33,300 bases of DNA, taken from positions 1-33,300 of the forward strand of contig NZ_FOND01000032.1 of NCBI RefSeq assembly GCF_900112815.1, given 5' to 3'. A program made the position numbers and the translations under genes. Below are positions 15,709 through 23,161 of this stretch, piece after piece; position 1 is the first letter of the stretch; every line of letters starts with the position of its first letter. This DNA is from Blastococcus tunisiensis (GTDB lineage: Bacteria > Actinomycetota > Actinomycetes > Mycobacteriales > Geodermatophilaceae). The notes under the pieces were generated by a model. The model was not told the origin of the DNA, did not search any database, and worked only from the letters and a program-made list of their open reading frames with translations.

Positions 15709-16563
15709 ATGACCGTGTGGACGGACCTCACCGGGCTGGAGTTCAGCGTCAGCACCGTCGACGTCGGCGGGGTGCCCACGCGGAGCCTGCAGGCCGGCTC
15801 GGGCCCGCCGTTGGTCTTCCTGCACGGCACCAGCGGGCACCTCGACGGCTTCAGCCGCAACATCGCCGCACACGCGGAGCACTTCACCGTGCACGCCATC
15901 GACATGCTCGGCCACGGGTATACCGGCAAGCCCGACCGTCCGTACACGATCCCCACCTACGTCGAGCACCTGCTGGGGTACCTGGACGCCTGCGGCGTGG
16001 AACGTGCGCACCTGGCGGGCCAGTCCCTGGGCGGCTGGGTCGCCGCCTGGGCGGCTGCGGAGCACCCCGACCGGGTGCGCTCGCTGTCGCTGCTCGCCCC
16101 CGGGGGGACCGTGGCGAAGCCCGAGGTGATGAACCAGATCCGCACCTCGACCCTCGCGGCGGTGGAGAACAGCGACCCGGCCGGCACCCGGCGGCGGCTC
16201 AAGTGGCTGATGGCCCACCCCGGGACCAGCGTGACCGACGAACTGGTCGCCATCCGGCACGCCATCTACCAGCAGCCGGAGATGAAGCGGAACGTCGGGA
16301 ACATCCTCGTCCTGCAGGACCTCGACGTCCGTACCGAGAACCTCATGACCGAGGAACGGCTGGGGCGCATCCAGGCCCCGACGCTGGTGGTGTGGACCAC
16401 CGACGACCCCACGAGCGAGATCGCCGAGGGGCACTTCTGGGCGGACTCCATCCCGGGCTCCCGGTTCGAGCTGATCGAGGACGCCGGCCACTGGCCGCAC
16501 TACGAGCAACCGGACCGGTTCAACGCCCTGCACCTGGACTTCCTGCTCTCCACGCTCCCGTGA
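15709..16563 (+). CDS. Alpha/beta hydrolase, probable meta-cleavage product (C-C bond) hydrolase, copy 2
   Basis: 284 residues: LVFLHGTSGHLDGFSRN (oxyanion loop), nucleophile S106 in GQSLGG, acid D232/D233 in WTTDDP and H261 in DAGHWPHYEQ. It is a paralogue of 12252-13109, with aligned blocks throughout including the cap (KPEVMNQIRTS, TDELVAIRHAIY, LQDLDVRTENL). ATG 15709 has GGAG 7 bases upstream; the frame is open to 15628 but no earlier start has a ribosome-binding site. It is probably the ring-fission product hydrolase for the second MhpB-type dioxygenase (17417) or for a different substrate. It is followed 58 bases later by the SDR gene. Confidence 0.87.
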   Translation: MTVWTDLTGLEFSVSTVDVGGVPTRSLQAGSGPPLVFLHGTSGHLDGFSRNIAAHAEHFTVHAIDMLGHGYTGKPDRPYTIPTYVEHLLGYLDACGVERAHLAGQSLGGWVAAWAAAEHPDRVRSLSLLAPGGTVAKPEVMNQIRTSTLAAVENSDPAGTRRRLKWLMAHPGTSVTDELVAIRHAIYQQPEMKRNVGNILVLQDLDVRTENLMTEERLGRIQAPTLVVWTTDDPTSEIAEGHFWADSIPGSRFELIEDAGHWPHYEQPDRFNALHLDFLLSTLP

Positions 16564-16621
16564 CCCGGATGCCCGCCGACGCCGGTGGGCCCGCACCAGC
16601 ACCACTGCAGAGAGGCAGGAC

Positions 16622-17368
16622 ATGGACCTGGGCATCGCCGGCAGGCGGGCAGCCGTGGCCGCATCCACCCGTGGGCTGGGCTTCGCGACGGCGCAGGCGC
16701 TGGCGGCCGCCGGTGTGCAGGTCGCCATCTGCGGTCGGCAGCGGGACAGCGTCGAGCAGGCCGCAGCCCGCATCGGTGCAGCGGCCATGCCGATCGTCGC
16801 CGACGTCAGCACGCCGGAGGGCGCGACGCGGTTCGTCGAGGGCGCCGAGCGTGTCCTGGGCGGGATCGACATCCTGGTCGTGAACGTGCCGGGGACGCCG
16901 GCCGGGACCTTCGCGTCCACCGCGCTGGAGGAGTACGGCCCCGCGCTGCAGAACCACGTGCTCAGCGGGGTGGCGATGTGCAAGGCGGCCGTGCCCGGCA
17001 TGCAGGCGCGCGGCTGGGGGCGGGTCGTGGCGATCACGTCGGTCGGCGTCCGCCAGCCCTTCCCCGACCTGATCCTGTCCAACACCGGCCGCTCCGGGCT
17101 GACCGCGTTCCTCAAGACGCTGGCACTGGAGGTGGCGCCCGACGGCGTCACGGTGAACAGCGTCCAGCCCGGCCTGCACCGGACGGAGCGGCTGGAGAGC
17201 TGGGCGGGGGACCGCCTGCCCGACATGGCGGCGGAGGTGCCGGCGAAGGCCGTCGGCGAGCCGGCCGACCTCGGCGCGGTGGTGGCGTTCCTCTGCTCCG
17301 AGCCGGCCCGCTACGTCACCGGGACGGCGGTCCCCGTCGACGGGGGCCTGTACCGCGGGCTGCTGTAG
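16622..17368 (+). CDS. SDR-family protein with altered active site
   Basis: 248 residues with Rossmann-fold SDR architecture: cofactor-side ASTRGLGFA (residues 15-23) in place of the usual TGxxxGxG, NVP near 88-90 in the NNAG position, catalytic-type S140 (AITSVG), and the typical end AVVAFLCSEPARYVTGTAVPVDGG. The YxxxK pair is missing: LILSNTGRSGL puts S153/N154 and R157 where Tyr and Lys should be. A minor SDR subgroup with an SN..R motif is known to me only as uncharacterised oxidoreductases. It may therefore bind NAD(P) without classical alcohol dehydrogenation, or use another mechanism. AGGA just upstream supports ATG 16622. It is in an operon with the hydrolase and convergent with mhpB copy 2. 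Confidence 0.85.
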   Translation: MDLGIAGRRAAVAASTRGLGFATAQALAAAGVQVAICGRQRDSVEQAAARIGAAAMPIVADVSTPEGATRFVEGAERVLGGIDILVVNVPGTPAGTFASTALEEYGPALQNHVLSGVAMCKAAVPGMQARGWGRVVAITSVGVRQPFPDLILSNTGRSGLTAFLKTLALEVAPDGVTVNSVQPGLHRTERLESWAGDRLPDMAAEVPAKAVGEPADLGAVVAFLCSEPARYVTGTAVPVDGGLYRGLL

Positions 17369-17372
17369 CCGC

Positions 17373-17404
17373 GGCGGCCGGCCCCGTACGGAGGGCCGGC
17401 CGCC
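17373..17404. terminator. Strong bidirectional hairpin
   Basis: A perfect 12-bp stem, GGCGGCCGGCCC (17373-17384) with GGGCCGGCCGCC (17393-17404), and an 8-base loop. It fills the gap between the convergent SDR (ends 17368) and mhpB copy 2 (ends 17417). There is no T-tract, but the stem is exceptionally stable. Confidence 0.7.
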
Positions 17405-17416
17405 GGTCCGGCCGGC

Positions 17417-18361
17417 TCAGCGGCCGCGGGTCTCCGCGGTGGTGACCCCGAACCCGGCGATCCACTCCGGGATCGCCTCGTAGAAGGTGGAGCGGACCTC
17501 GTAGGGCCCCATGGCACCGAGGGCGGCGTGGACCGCGATCCAGGTGCGCACCTCGTGGGAGGAGTGCCCGGCCTCCTGGACGAAGGACTCGTTGCTCCAC
17601 GAGTCGAGCTGCGCGAGGTCACCGCCGCCGAGCACCTCGAGGAAGCGCCGATCCCACTCCGGGTTGAGCGGCATGAGGTCCGACGTTCCCGCCGCGTAGG
17701 CCAGCGCCGCGTCGAAGACGCGGTCCTGCCGCGCGGCCCGCTCCTCCGGCGTGGGGTTCCGCCCGGAGATCAGCCGTTCGACCACCTCGGGCGGGGCCTC
17801 GGTCAGCCGGGGGACCGGCGGGTCGTGCGACAGCCCGCCGGAGCCGAGCAGGAGCACCCGGCGGTCGAGTGCGGCCGCGGCGCGGCCGACGGCCTCGCCC
17901 AGCAGCCGGACGCGGCTCACCGGTCCGAGCGGCTCGGCGACGCAGTTGATGAACACCGGCACCACGGGAACCGTGTCGATGCCGCCGAAGAGCAGGTCGA
18001 GGGGTTGGGCGCAGCCGTGGTCGACGGTCATCCGCTCGGAGAACGCCACGTCCACGCCGGCGTCCAGCACGGCCGAGGCCAGGGACCGCGCTGCGGCCCG
18101 GTCGACCGGCAGGGGCCCGGCCGAGGTCCCGTAGTCGCCGATCGCGGTCGCCTGGGCGCCGATGCAGAACGAGGGCATCAGGTCGTAGAGGAAGCCGTTG
18201 TAGTGGTCGGGCGCGAACACGACCACGAGGTCGGGATCGACGTCGGCCACGAAGGCCCGGGCGTCGTCGAGGGCGGCCTCCACCCGGGCGACGACCTCGT
18301 CGGCCGGCTGGTGGACGCCCATGACGGGCGTGTGCGACAACGCGCAGAGAGCTAGCGACAT
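17417..18361 (-). CDS. mhpB: MhpB-type extradiol ring-cleavage dioxygenase (LigB family), copy 2
   Basis: 314 residues, the same length as E. coli MhpB. It contains CALSHTPVMG, FAPDHYNGFLYDLMPSFCIG, catalytic H115 (VDHGCAQPL) and H179 (GSGGLSHDPP) and IPEWIAGFG. It is clearly homologous to copy 1 (9488) but diverged throughout, so this is not a recent duplication; the two may cleave different catechols. It lies downstream of the acyl-CoA dehydrogenase on the same strand, with only the 39-codon ORF (18352-18471) between. Side-chain processing (CoA-transferase, dehydrogenase) and ring cleavage may thus share a transcript. The ribosome-binding site is weak, consistent with translational coupling. 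Confidence 0.92.
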   Translation of the reverse strand: MSLALCALSHTPVMGVHQPADEVVARVEAALDDARAFVADVDPDLVVVFAPDHYNGFLYDLMPSFCIGAQATAIGDYGTSAGPLPVDRAAARSLASAVLDAGVDVAFSERMTVDHGCAQPLDLLFGGIDTVPVVPVFINCVAEPLGPVSRVRLLGEAVGRAAAALDRRVLLLGSGGLSHDPPVPRLTEAPPEVVERLISGRNPTPEERAARQDRVFDAALAYAAGTSDLMPLNPEWDRRFLEVLGGGDLAQLDSWSNESFVQEAGHSSHEVRTWIAVHAALGAMGPYEVRSTFYEAIPEWIAGFGVTTAETRGR

Positions 18362-18471
18362 CGTGGTCGGGTTCCCATCCCAGCCGCTCCGGGGACCCGG
18401 GCGCGGCTGTTGCCGTCGGACATGGACTGCTGTGTTCCTGCCGGGCTGCGTTCCTGTCGTGCGGGGGTCAT
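18352..18471 (-). CDS. Small ORF bridging two genes (39 aa), unrecognised
   Basis: Its ATG (18471) overlaps the acyl-CoA dehydrogenase stop as ATGA, and its TAG (18352-18354) falls just inside mhpB copy 2. The peptide (MTPARQERSPAGTQQSMSDG...) is Arg/Ser/Gly-rich with no recognisable domain. It may be a real small gene, or simply a path by which ribosomes reach the weak mhpB start. Weakly supported. Confidence 0.25.
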   Translation of the reverse strand: MTPARQERSPAGTQQSMSDGNSRARVPGAAGMGTRPRCR

Positions 18472-19628
18472 GAGTAGGGCAGTCCTCCCCGCTCGACGAG
18501 CTGCCGGGCGATGACCGAGCGCTGGATCTCGTTGGTCCCCTCGCCGACCACCATCAGCGGTGCGTCGCGGTAGAACCGCTCGACCGGGTACTCGGTGGAG
18601 TAACCGTTGCTGGCGTGGATGCGCACCGCCTGCTGGCAGAGCTCCAGGCACACCTCCGAGGCGTAGAGCTTGGCCATCCCGGCCTCGAGGTCGCACCGGG
18701 CGCCGCCGTCGAGGCGGTCCGCCGCCGCGAAGACCAGCATCCGGGCGGCCTCGAGCTTCACCGCCATGTCCGCCAGGTAGTTGCCGATCGACTGGTGCTG
18801 CCAGATCGGCACCCCGAACGAGACGCGTTGCTGGGAGTAGGCCAGGGAGGCCTCGAACGCGGCGCGGGCGACGCCGGTGGCCCGCGCGGCGACCTGGATC
18901 CGGCCGAGTTCGAGGCCCGTCATCATCTGCGTGAAGCCGGCGCCCACCGCGCCGCCGAGCACCCGCGCGCCCGGCACGCGGCAGTCGTCGAAGGAGATCT
19001 CGCAGGTCTCGACGCCCTTGTAGCCGAGCTTCGAGAGGTCCCGGGAGACCGTCATGCCCGGCCCCTGCTCCACGAGCAGGATGCTCATGCCGCGGTGCGG
19101 CGGGGTCGCCCCGGGGTCGGTCTTGCACAGCAGGGCGACCAGCCCGGCGCGGCGGGCGTTCGTGATCCACATCTTCGTGCCGGTGACGACGTAGTCGTCA
19201 CCGTCGGCGCGGGCGACGGTGCGCATGCTCTGCAGGTCCGAGCCGCCGTCGGGCTCGGTCAGGGCCATGGTCGCCCGCAGCTCCCCGGTGGCCAGCGCGG
19301 GCAGGTACCGGTGCCGCTGCTCGTCGGTCCCGAAGCGGGACAGCAGGTTGACCACGACGCCGTGCCCACCCATGGCCCCGGCCAGGCTCATCCAGCCCCG
19401 GGCGAGTTCCTCGGTCACCGCGGCGAAACACGCCGTGGAGACGCCGAGGCCGCCGAACTCCTCGGGCACGAGCAGCCCGTAGACGCCGAGGACCTTCATC
19501 CGCTCGATCAGCGCCCCGGGATAGGTGTTGGCGTGTTCCAGCTCGTCCACGACCGGCGCGACCTCGCGCTCCACGAACTGCCGGACGGTCGCGACGATGG
19601 CCCGTTCCTCGTCGTTCAGCTGTGTCAT
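18468..19628 (-). CDS. Acyl-CoA dehydrogenase
   Basis: 386 residues with the standard FAD acyl-CoA dehydrogenase layout: an N-terminal helical domain (LNDEERAIVATVRQFVEREV), the middle beta domain (ALTEPDGGSDLQSM, then YVVTGTKMWITNA) and a C-terminal helical domain (LAYSQQRVSFGVPIWQHQSI). The catalytic Glu lies in VVGEGTNEIQRSVIARQL. It introduces a C2-C3 double bond into an acyl-CoA and passes electrons to ETF. Its ATG overlaps the CoA-transferase stop (ATGA, 19628-19625), so the two are translated together; the transferase probably makes its substrate. This implies a substrate with a carboxylated side chain such as a propionate, which is inference. Confidence 0.93.
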   Translation of the reverse strand: MTQLNDEERAIVATVRQFVEREVAPVVDELEHANTYPGALIERMKVLGVYGLLVPEEFGGLGVSTACFAAVTEELARGWMSLAGAMGGHGVVVNLLSRFGTDEQRHRYLPALATGELRATMALTEPDGGSDLQSMRTVARADGDDYVVTGTKMWITNARRAGLVALLCKTDPGATPPHRGMSILLVEQGPGMTVSRDLSKLGYKGVETCEISFDDCRVPGARVLGGAVGAGFTQMMTGLELGRIQVAARATGVARAAFEASLAYSQQRVSFGVPIWQHQSIGNYLADMAVKLEAARMLVFAAADRLDGGARCDLEAGMAKLYASEVCLELCQQAVRIHASNGYSTEYPVERFYRDAPLMVVGEGTNEIQRSVIARQLVERGGLPYS

Positions 19629-20872
19629 GGTCCCTCTCCGGACGCGTGGGATGCCGCGGCCGGTCCGGCCGGCGGAACTGCCGTGGGGCCCAGGGCCGCC
19701 GCGATGTCGGCCTCGTCGAGGCCCGCCCAGCGCAGCACCGACCTGGTGTGCTCGCCGACGGACGGCACGGGACGCATCACCGCCGGACGGGCGGCGCCGG
19801 TCAGCGGGGGTTCGAGGGCCACGAGCGGGCCGGCCGGCGAGCCGACCTCCCGCAGGCGGGAGCGGGACTGCAGGGCCGGGTGGCGGCCGAGGGCCGTCAC
19901 CTCGGTGATGCGCGCGTGTGCGACCCCGGCGCGGTCCAGCAGGTCCTCCAGTGCACCCGCGGTGAGCCGGCCGATGCGCCGGTCGATCCGCTCCTGCAGC
20001 TCGGCCCGGTTCCGCACCCGACAGGTGTTCGTGGCGAACCGGGCGTCGACGGTCATCGACGGGTCGGCGAGCACCACGTCGCAGAACCGGGACCACTCGC
20101 GGTCGTTCTGCACGGCGAGGACGATCTGCTCGCCGTGGGCGGTGGAGAAGGGGCCGTAGGGGGCTATCGCGGCGTGCGCCGCACCGTTGCGGGGCGGCGC
20201 CGCCCCGCTGTAGGTCCCGTAGTAGAACGGGAAGCCCATCCACTCGGCGAGGGAGTCGAAGAGTGACACCTCGACGGAGCTGCCCTGGCCGGTCCGCTCC
20301 CGCTCGTAGAGCGCGGCGAGGATGCCGCTGAAGGCGTAGCTGCCGGCCGCGATGTCGGCGACCGGGATCCCGGCCTTCGCCGGCTCGTCCGGGGTGCCGG
20401 TGACCGACAGCAGGCCCGCCTCGGCCTGGACCAGGAGGTCGTACGCCTTGCGGTCCCGGTAGGGACCCTCCGTCCCGTACCCGGAGACGTCGCAGGTGAT
20501 CAGGCGGGGACGGGTGGCCCGGACCGACTGCGAGCCCAGGCCCAGCCGCTCGGCTGCTCCGGGGGCCAGGTTCTGCACGAAGACGTCCGCCCGGTCGAGC
20601 AGCTGCTCCACGGCGGTCACGGCGCCGGGCTGCTTCAGGTCCAGCGCCACCGACTCCTTCGAGCGGTTCAGCCAGACGAAGTGGCTGGACAGACCCTCGG
20701 CCGTCTCGTCGTAGCCCCGGGCGAAGTCGCCTCCGCCCGGCCGCTCGATCTTGATCACCCGGGCGCCGAGATCTGCCAGCTGCCGGGTGGCCAGAGGTGC
20801 GGCGACGGCCTGCTCGAGAGTGACCACGAGCAGGCCGGTCAGCGGGAGAGGGCGCGACGTCCGCTCAGTCAC
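19625..20872 (-). CDS. CaiB/BaiF (class III) CoA-transferase
   Basis: 415 residues from GTG 20872. Family hallmarks are LLVVTLEQAVAAPLATRQLADLGARVIKIERPGGGD, NRSKESVALDLK, catalytic Asp D145 in KAYDLLVQAEAGL, GIPVADIAAGSYAFSGILAALYERE, and EVSLFDSLAEW. These enzymes move CoA between carboxylic acids through aspartyl-CoA intermediates. The start lies only about 15 bases from an AT-rich stretch (20881-20898), so the mRNA may be nearly leaderless; no ribosome-binding site is visible. It is first of a minus-strand unit with the acyl-CoA dehydrogenase and mhpB copy 2, and divergent from a GntR/FCD gene that is its likely regulator. Confidence 0.92.
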   Translation of the reverse strand: MTERTSRPLPLTGLLVVTLEQAVAAPLATRQLADLGARVIKIERPGGGDFARGYDETAEGLSSHFVWLNRSKESVALDLKQPGAVTAVEQLLDRADVFVQNLAPGAAERLGLGSQSVRATRPRLITCDVSGYGTEGPYRDRKAYDLLVQAEAGLLSVTGTPDEPAKAGIPVADIAAGSYAFSGILAALYERERTGQGSSVEVSLFDSLAEWMGFPFYYGTYSGAAPPRNGAAHAAIAPYGPFSTAHGEQIVLAVQNDREWSRFCDVVLADPSMTVDARFATNTCRVRNRAELQERIDRRIGRLTAGALEDLLDRAGVAHARITEVTALGRHPALQSRSRLREVGSPAGPLVALEPPLTGAARPAVMRPVPSVGEHTRSVLRWAGLDEADIAAALGPTAVPPAGPAAASHASGEGP

Positions 20873-20881
20873 GGCGCGGAC

Positions 20882-20903
20882 TGTACAACATATAAAACGC
20901 TTG
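20882..20903. promoter_or_regulatory. AT-rich control region between CoA-transferase and GntR genes
   Basis: TGTACA (20882-20887) is followed by TATAAAACGCTTG (20891-20903), which repeats TATAAAATACTTG from 15553-15565 with two changes. On the minus strand the same stretch supplies TATATG/TATGTT as a possible -10 for the CoA-transferase. A shared regulator for both promoters is plausible. Confidence 0.45.
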
Positions 20904-21011
20904 GGACCAGGTGCAGCGCGGCGCCGTCAGGTCGGGACGGCGGCACGGCGTCGGGGAGTGCGATGCTGGCCCGCACGACGACACGGTCGTCCGCAGAGGG
21001 GAAGGGGAGAC

Positions 21012-21737
21012 GTGGAGCCTGGCGCACCCGGTCCGGACGCGCGCGGCGGTCGCACCGCGGCCGCGGACTTCCGGAAGCGGCGGCGCGCCCACCTCAGCGA
21101 CGAGGTGGCCTCCTACATCCGCGACCTCATCATGTCCGGCGAGGTCCGGCAGGGGGAGTTCCTGAGGCTCGAGCGGATCGCCGAGGAGGTCGGCGTGAGC
21201 GCCACCCCGGTGCGCGAGGCGCTGCTCTCCCTGCGCGGTGAGGGCTTCGTCAGCCTGGAGGCCCACCGCGGGTTCGTCGTCGCCCCGCTGAGCCGGCAGG
21301 ACGTCGTCGACCTGTTCCGGGTCCAGGCCGATGCGGCGGCGGAGCTGACCGGCCGGGCTGCCGAGCGCATGTCACCCGAGGTGGTGGATCGACTCGCCGA
21401 GTTGCAGGAGCAGCTGGAGGAGGCGGCCCGGCGGGGTGCGGCCGGGGAGATGGAGGACCTCAACTTCCGGTTCCACCGCCTCGTCTACCGGTCGGCGGAC
21501 TCCGCGAAGCTGATCTGGGTGCTGGGCAGCGTGGCCCGGTACGCGCCGCGGCGGTTCTACGCGAGCATCCACGGGTGGCAGGGCGCGTCGGTGGCGGAGC
21601 ACGGCGCGATCATCGACGCGTTGCGGCACCGGGACGCCGAGAAGGCCCGCGGCACGATGCGCAGCCACGTGGACCACGCCGGCGAGCTGCTCGTCGCCCA
21701 CCTGGAGAGTCGGGGCTTCTGGGCGGGCGCCTCGTGA
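21012..21737 (+). CDS. GntR-family regulator with FCD domain, second
   Basis: 241 residues from GTG 21012, which has AAGGGGAG just upstream; the longer open frame back to 20751 crosses the control region and is rejected. The winged helix lies near residues 25-85 (LSDEVASYIRDLIMSGEVRQ, then ERIAEEVGVSATPVREALLSLRGEGFV). It is followed by an FCD domain (FRVQADAAAELTGRAAERM, NFRFHRLVYRSADS, EHGAIIDALRHRDAEKARGTMRSHVDHAGELLV). Transcribed away from the CoA-transferase unit, it probably represses that unit and itself until a pathway acid or CoA ester appears. It resembles the regulator at 6499 only at family level. Confidence 0.9.
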   Translation: MEPGAPGPDARGGRTAAADFRKRRRAHLSDEVASYIRDLIMSGEVRQGEFLRLERIAEEVGVSATPVREALLSLRGEGFVSLEAHRGFVVAPLSRQDVVDLFRVQADAAAELTGRAAERMSPEVVDRLAELQEQLEEAARRGAAGEMEDLNFRFHRLVYRSADSAKLIWVLGSVARYAPRRFYASIHGWQGASVAEHGAIIDALRHRDAEKARGTMRSHVDHAGELLVAHLESRGFWAGAS

Positions 21738-21775
21738 GCTCCGCGACCGCAGGCTGAGCCGGACCCCGGCCGAGC

Positions 21776-21798
21776 CGGCCGCCGGCACCGGGCGGCCG
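21776..21798 (+). terminator. Hairpin downstream of the second GntR gene
   Basis: CGGCCGCC (21776-21783) pairs with GGCGGCCG (21791-21798) around a 7-base loop, 39 bases after the stop. No T-tract. The rest of 21738-22078 contains the box at 21827 and no gene that I can support. Confidence 0.45.
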
Positions 21799-21826
21799 CG
21801 AGGAAATCGGGGCGAGGTCTTGCCGT

Positions 21827-21838
21827 CTAGCATGCCAG
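21827..21838 (+). promoter_or_regulatory. CTAGCATGYCAG box, copy 3 (LLM-fbiC operon)
   Basis: CTAGCATGCCAG, identical over all 12 bases to copy 2 at 7382. A weak promoter can be drawn around it (TTGCCG at 21820, GATATT at 21844, 18-base spacer), which would place the box in the spacer. The six-gene operon starts about 240 bases downstream. Confidence 0.55.
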
Positions 21839-22078
21839 CGTGTGATATTCAGCCGCCCGCGACGGTTCGAGTCGCGGACTCGCCTGGGTTGGTAGGTCAG
21901 CGTTGACCGGAAGGGCCGGCATGTTTGCTTCGCGCACCATGCCGGCCGTCGGGCCGGCGACAGACACCTGTGATCACGGTGCGCAGCCCGGGTGCTGCGC
22001 ACCGGTCGATGGCCTCCCCCCTCGTTCCTCCGCCCCGGGTCAGCGTTCCCGTCCGCACACGAGACCGAGGAGCACGCG

Positions 22079-23161
22079 ATGGACTTCATCGTCGGCAATC
22101 TCGCGCACATCGCCGAACTCGACCAGGTCAAGCTGGCCGAGGACGTCGGCATCACCCACTACGGCGCCGGTCAGGGGCCGCTGCACTCCAGTGACCCCTT
22201 CCAGTTCCTGGCGCTGGCCGCCCGGGAGACCTCCACGATCAAGCTCGGGCCGTACGTGCTGGACCCGCTGACCCGGATCGCACCCTCGGTCGCGAACTCC
22301 CTGGCGACGCTGAACCTGGTCTCCGAGGGGCGCGGTTTCCTCGGCCTGGGCACCGCGAACTCCGCGCTGCACGCGATGGGCCGCAAGAGCGCCAAGCCCG
22401 AGGAACTGGCCGAGGCGGTGCAGGTGATCAGCGCCCTCGTCCGCGGTGGCCGGATCGACCACACCTGGCGTGGTGAGACCAAGGCGGCGCAGCTGCTGGG
22501 CGCGCCGGACGCCGGGTTCTTCCGGACCGACCCGGACTTCCCGATCTACATCGCCGCGGGCGGGCCGAAGGGTGTCGCCAATGCGGCCAGGTACGCCGAC
22601 GCCATCCTCTACTGCGCCGGCCCGAACCCGGAGTTCATCAAGCTGATCCGGCGCGAGCTCGAGAAGGAGGTGGCCGCGGCGGGCCGCGCCCCGGGCAGCG
22701 TCAAGCTGATTGGGCTCACCTTCTTCTACCAGTTGCGCAACGGTGAGACGTGGGAGGACGCCCTGACCAAGGGCTTCGGCACCACGGCCGCGATGGGCTC
22801 GACGATCAGCGACATGGGCTACCTCAAGAAGTTCCGCGAGGAGATCGGCGCCGACATCGTCGACCAGTCGATCGCCATGGTGCAGAACACGATCATGGGG
22901 GATCCCGGGGAGATGGGTGCCGAGAGCCACCTGGACCAGTGGGACACCTACGCCAAGGGCTTCGACGAGCGGCACATGCCGTACATCTCCAAGGAGATCC
23001 TGGACTTCTGGACGCTGTACGGGTCGCCCGACGACCTGCTGGAGAAGGCGCAGCTGATGATCGAGAGCGGGCTGGACGCGCTCAGCGTCTTCCTCTACAA
23101 CCCGTTCACCGCGCGCCGGGACATCGCCGACATCGGCTCGTCGATCATCGCCCGGATGTGA
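22079..23161 (+). CDS. LLM-class oxidoreductase, probably F420-dependent
   Basis: 360 residues; ATG 22079 with GAGGAG 6 bases upstream. It is a paralogue of 10512-11585, with co-linear blocks [72 protein letters not shown] and [30 protein letters not shown]. These fit the F420-dependent methylenetetrahydromethanopterin-reductase-like branch of the LLM superfamily. Its stop overlaps the start of fbiC (GTGA, 23158-23161), so the enzyme and the synthase for the F420 chromophore are translated together. That is direct circumstantial support for F420 as its cofactor. The likely reaction is hydride transfer to an aromatic or ring-opened intermediate; the substrate is unknown. Confidence 0.88.
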   Translation: MDFIVGNLAHIAELDQVKLAEDVGITHYGAGQGPLHSSDPFQFLALAARETSTIKLGPYVLDPLTRIAPSVANSLATLNLVSEGRGFLGLGTANSALHAMGRKSAKPEELAEAVQVISALVRGGRIDHTWRGETKAAQLLGAPDAGFFRTDPDFPIYIAAGGPKGVANAARYADAILYCAGPNPEFIKLIRRELEKEVAAAGRAPGSVKLIGLTFFYQLRNGETWEDALTKGFGTTAAMGSTISDMGYLKKFREEIGADIVDQSIAMVQNTIMGDPGEMGAESHLDQWDTYAKGFDERHMPYISKEILDFWTLYGSPDDLLEKAQLMIESGLDALSVFLYNPFTARRDIADIGSSIIARM

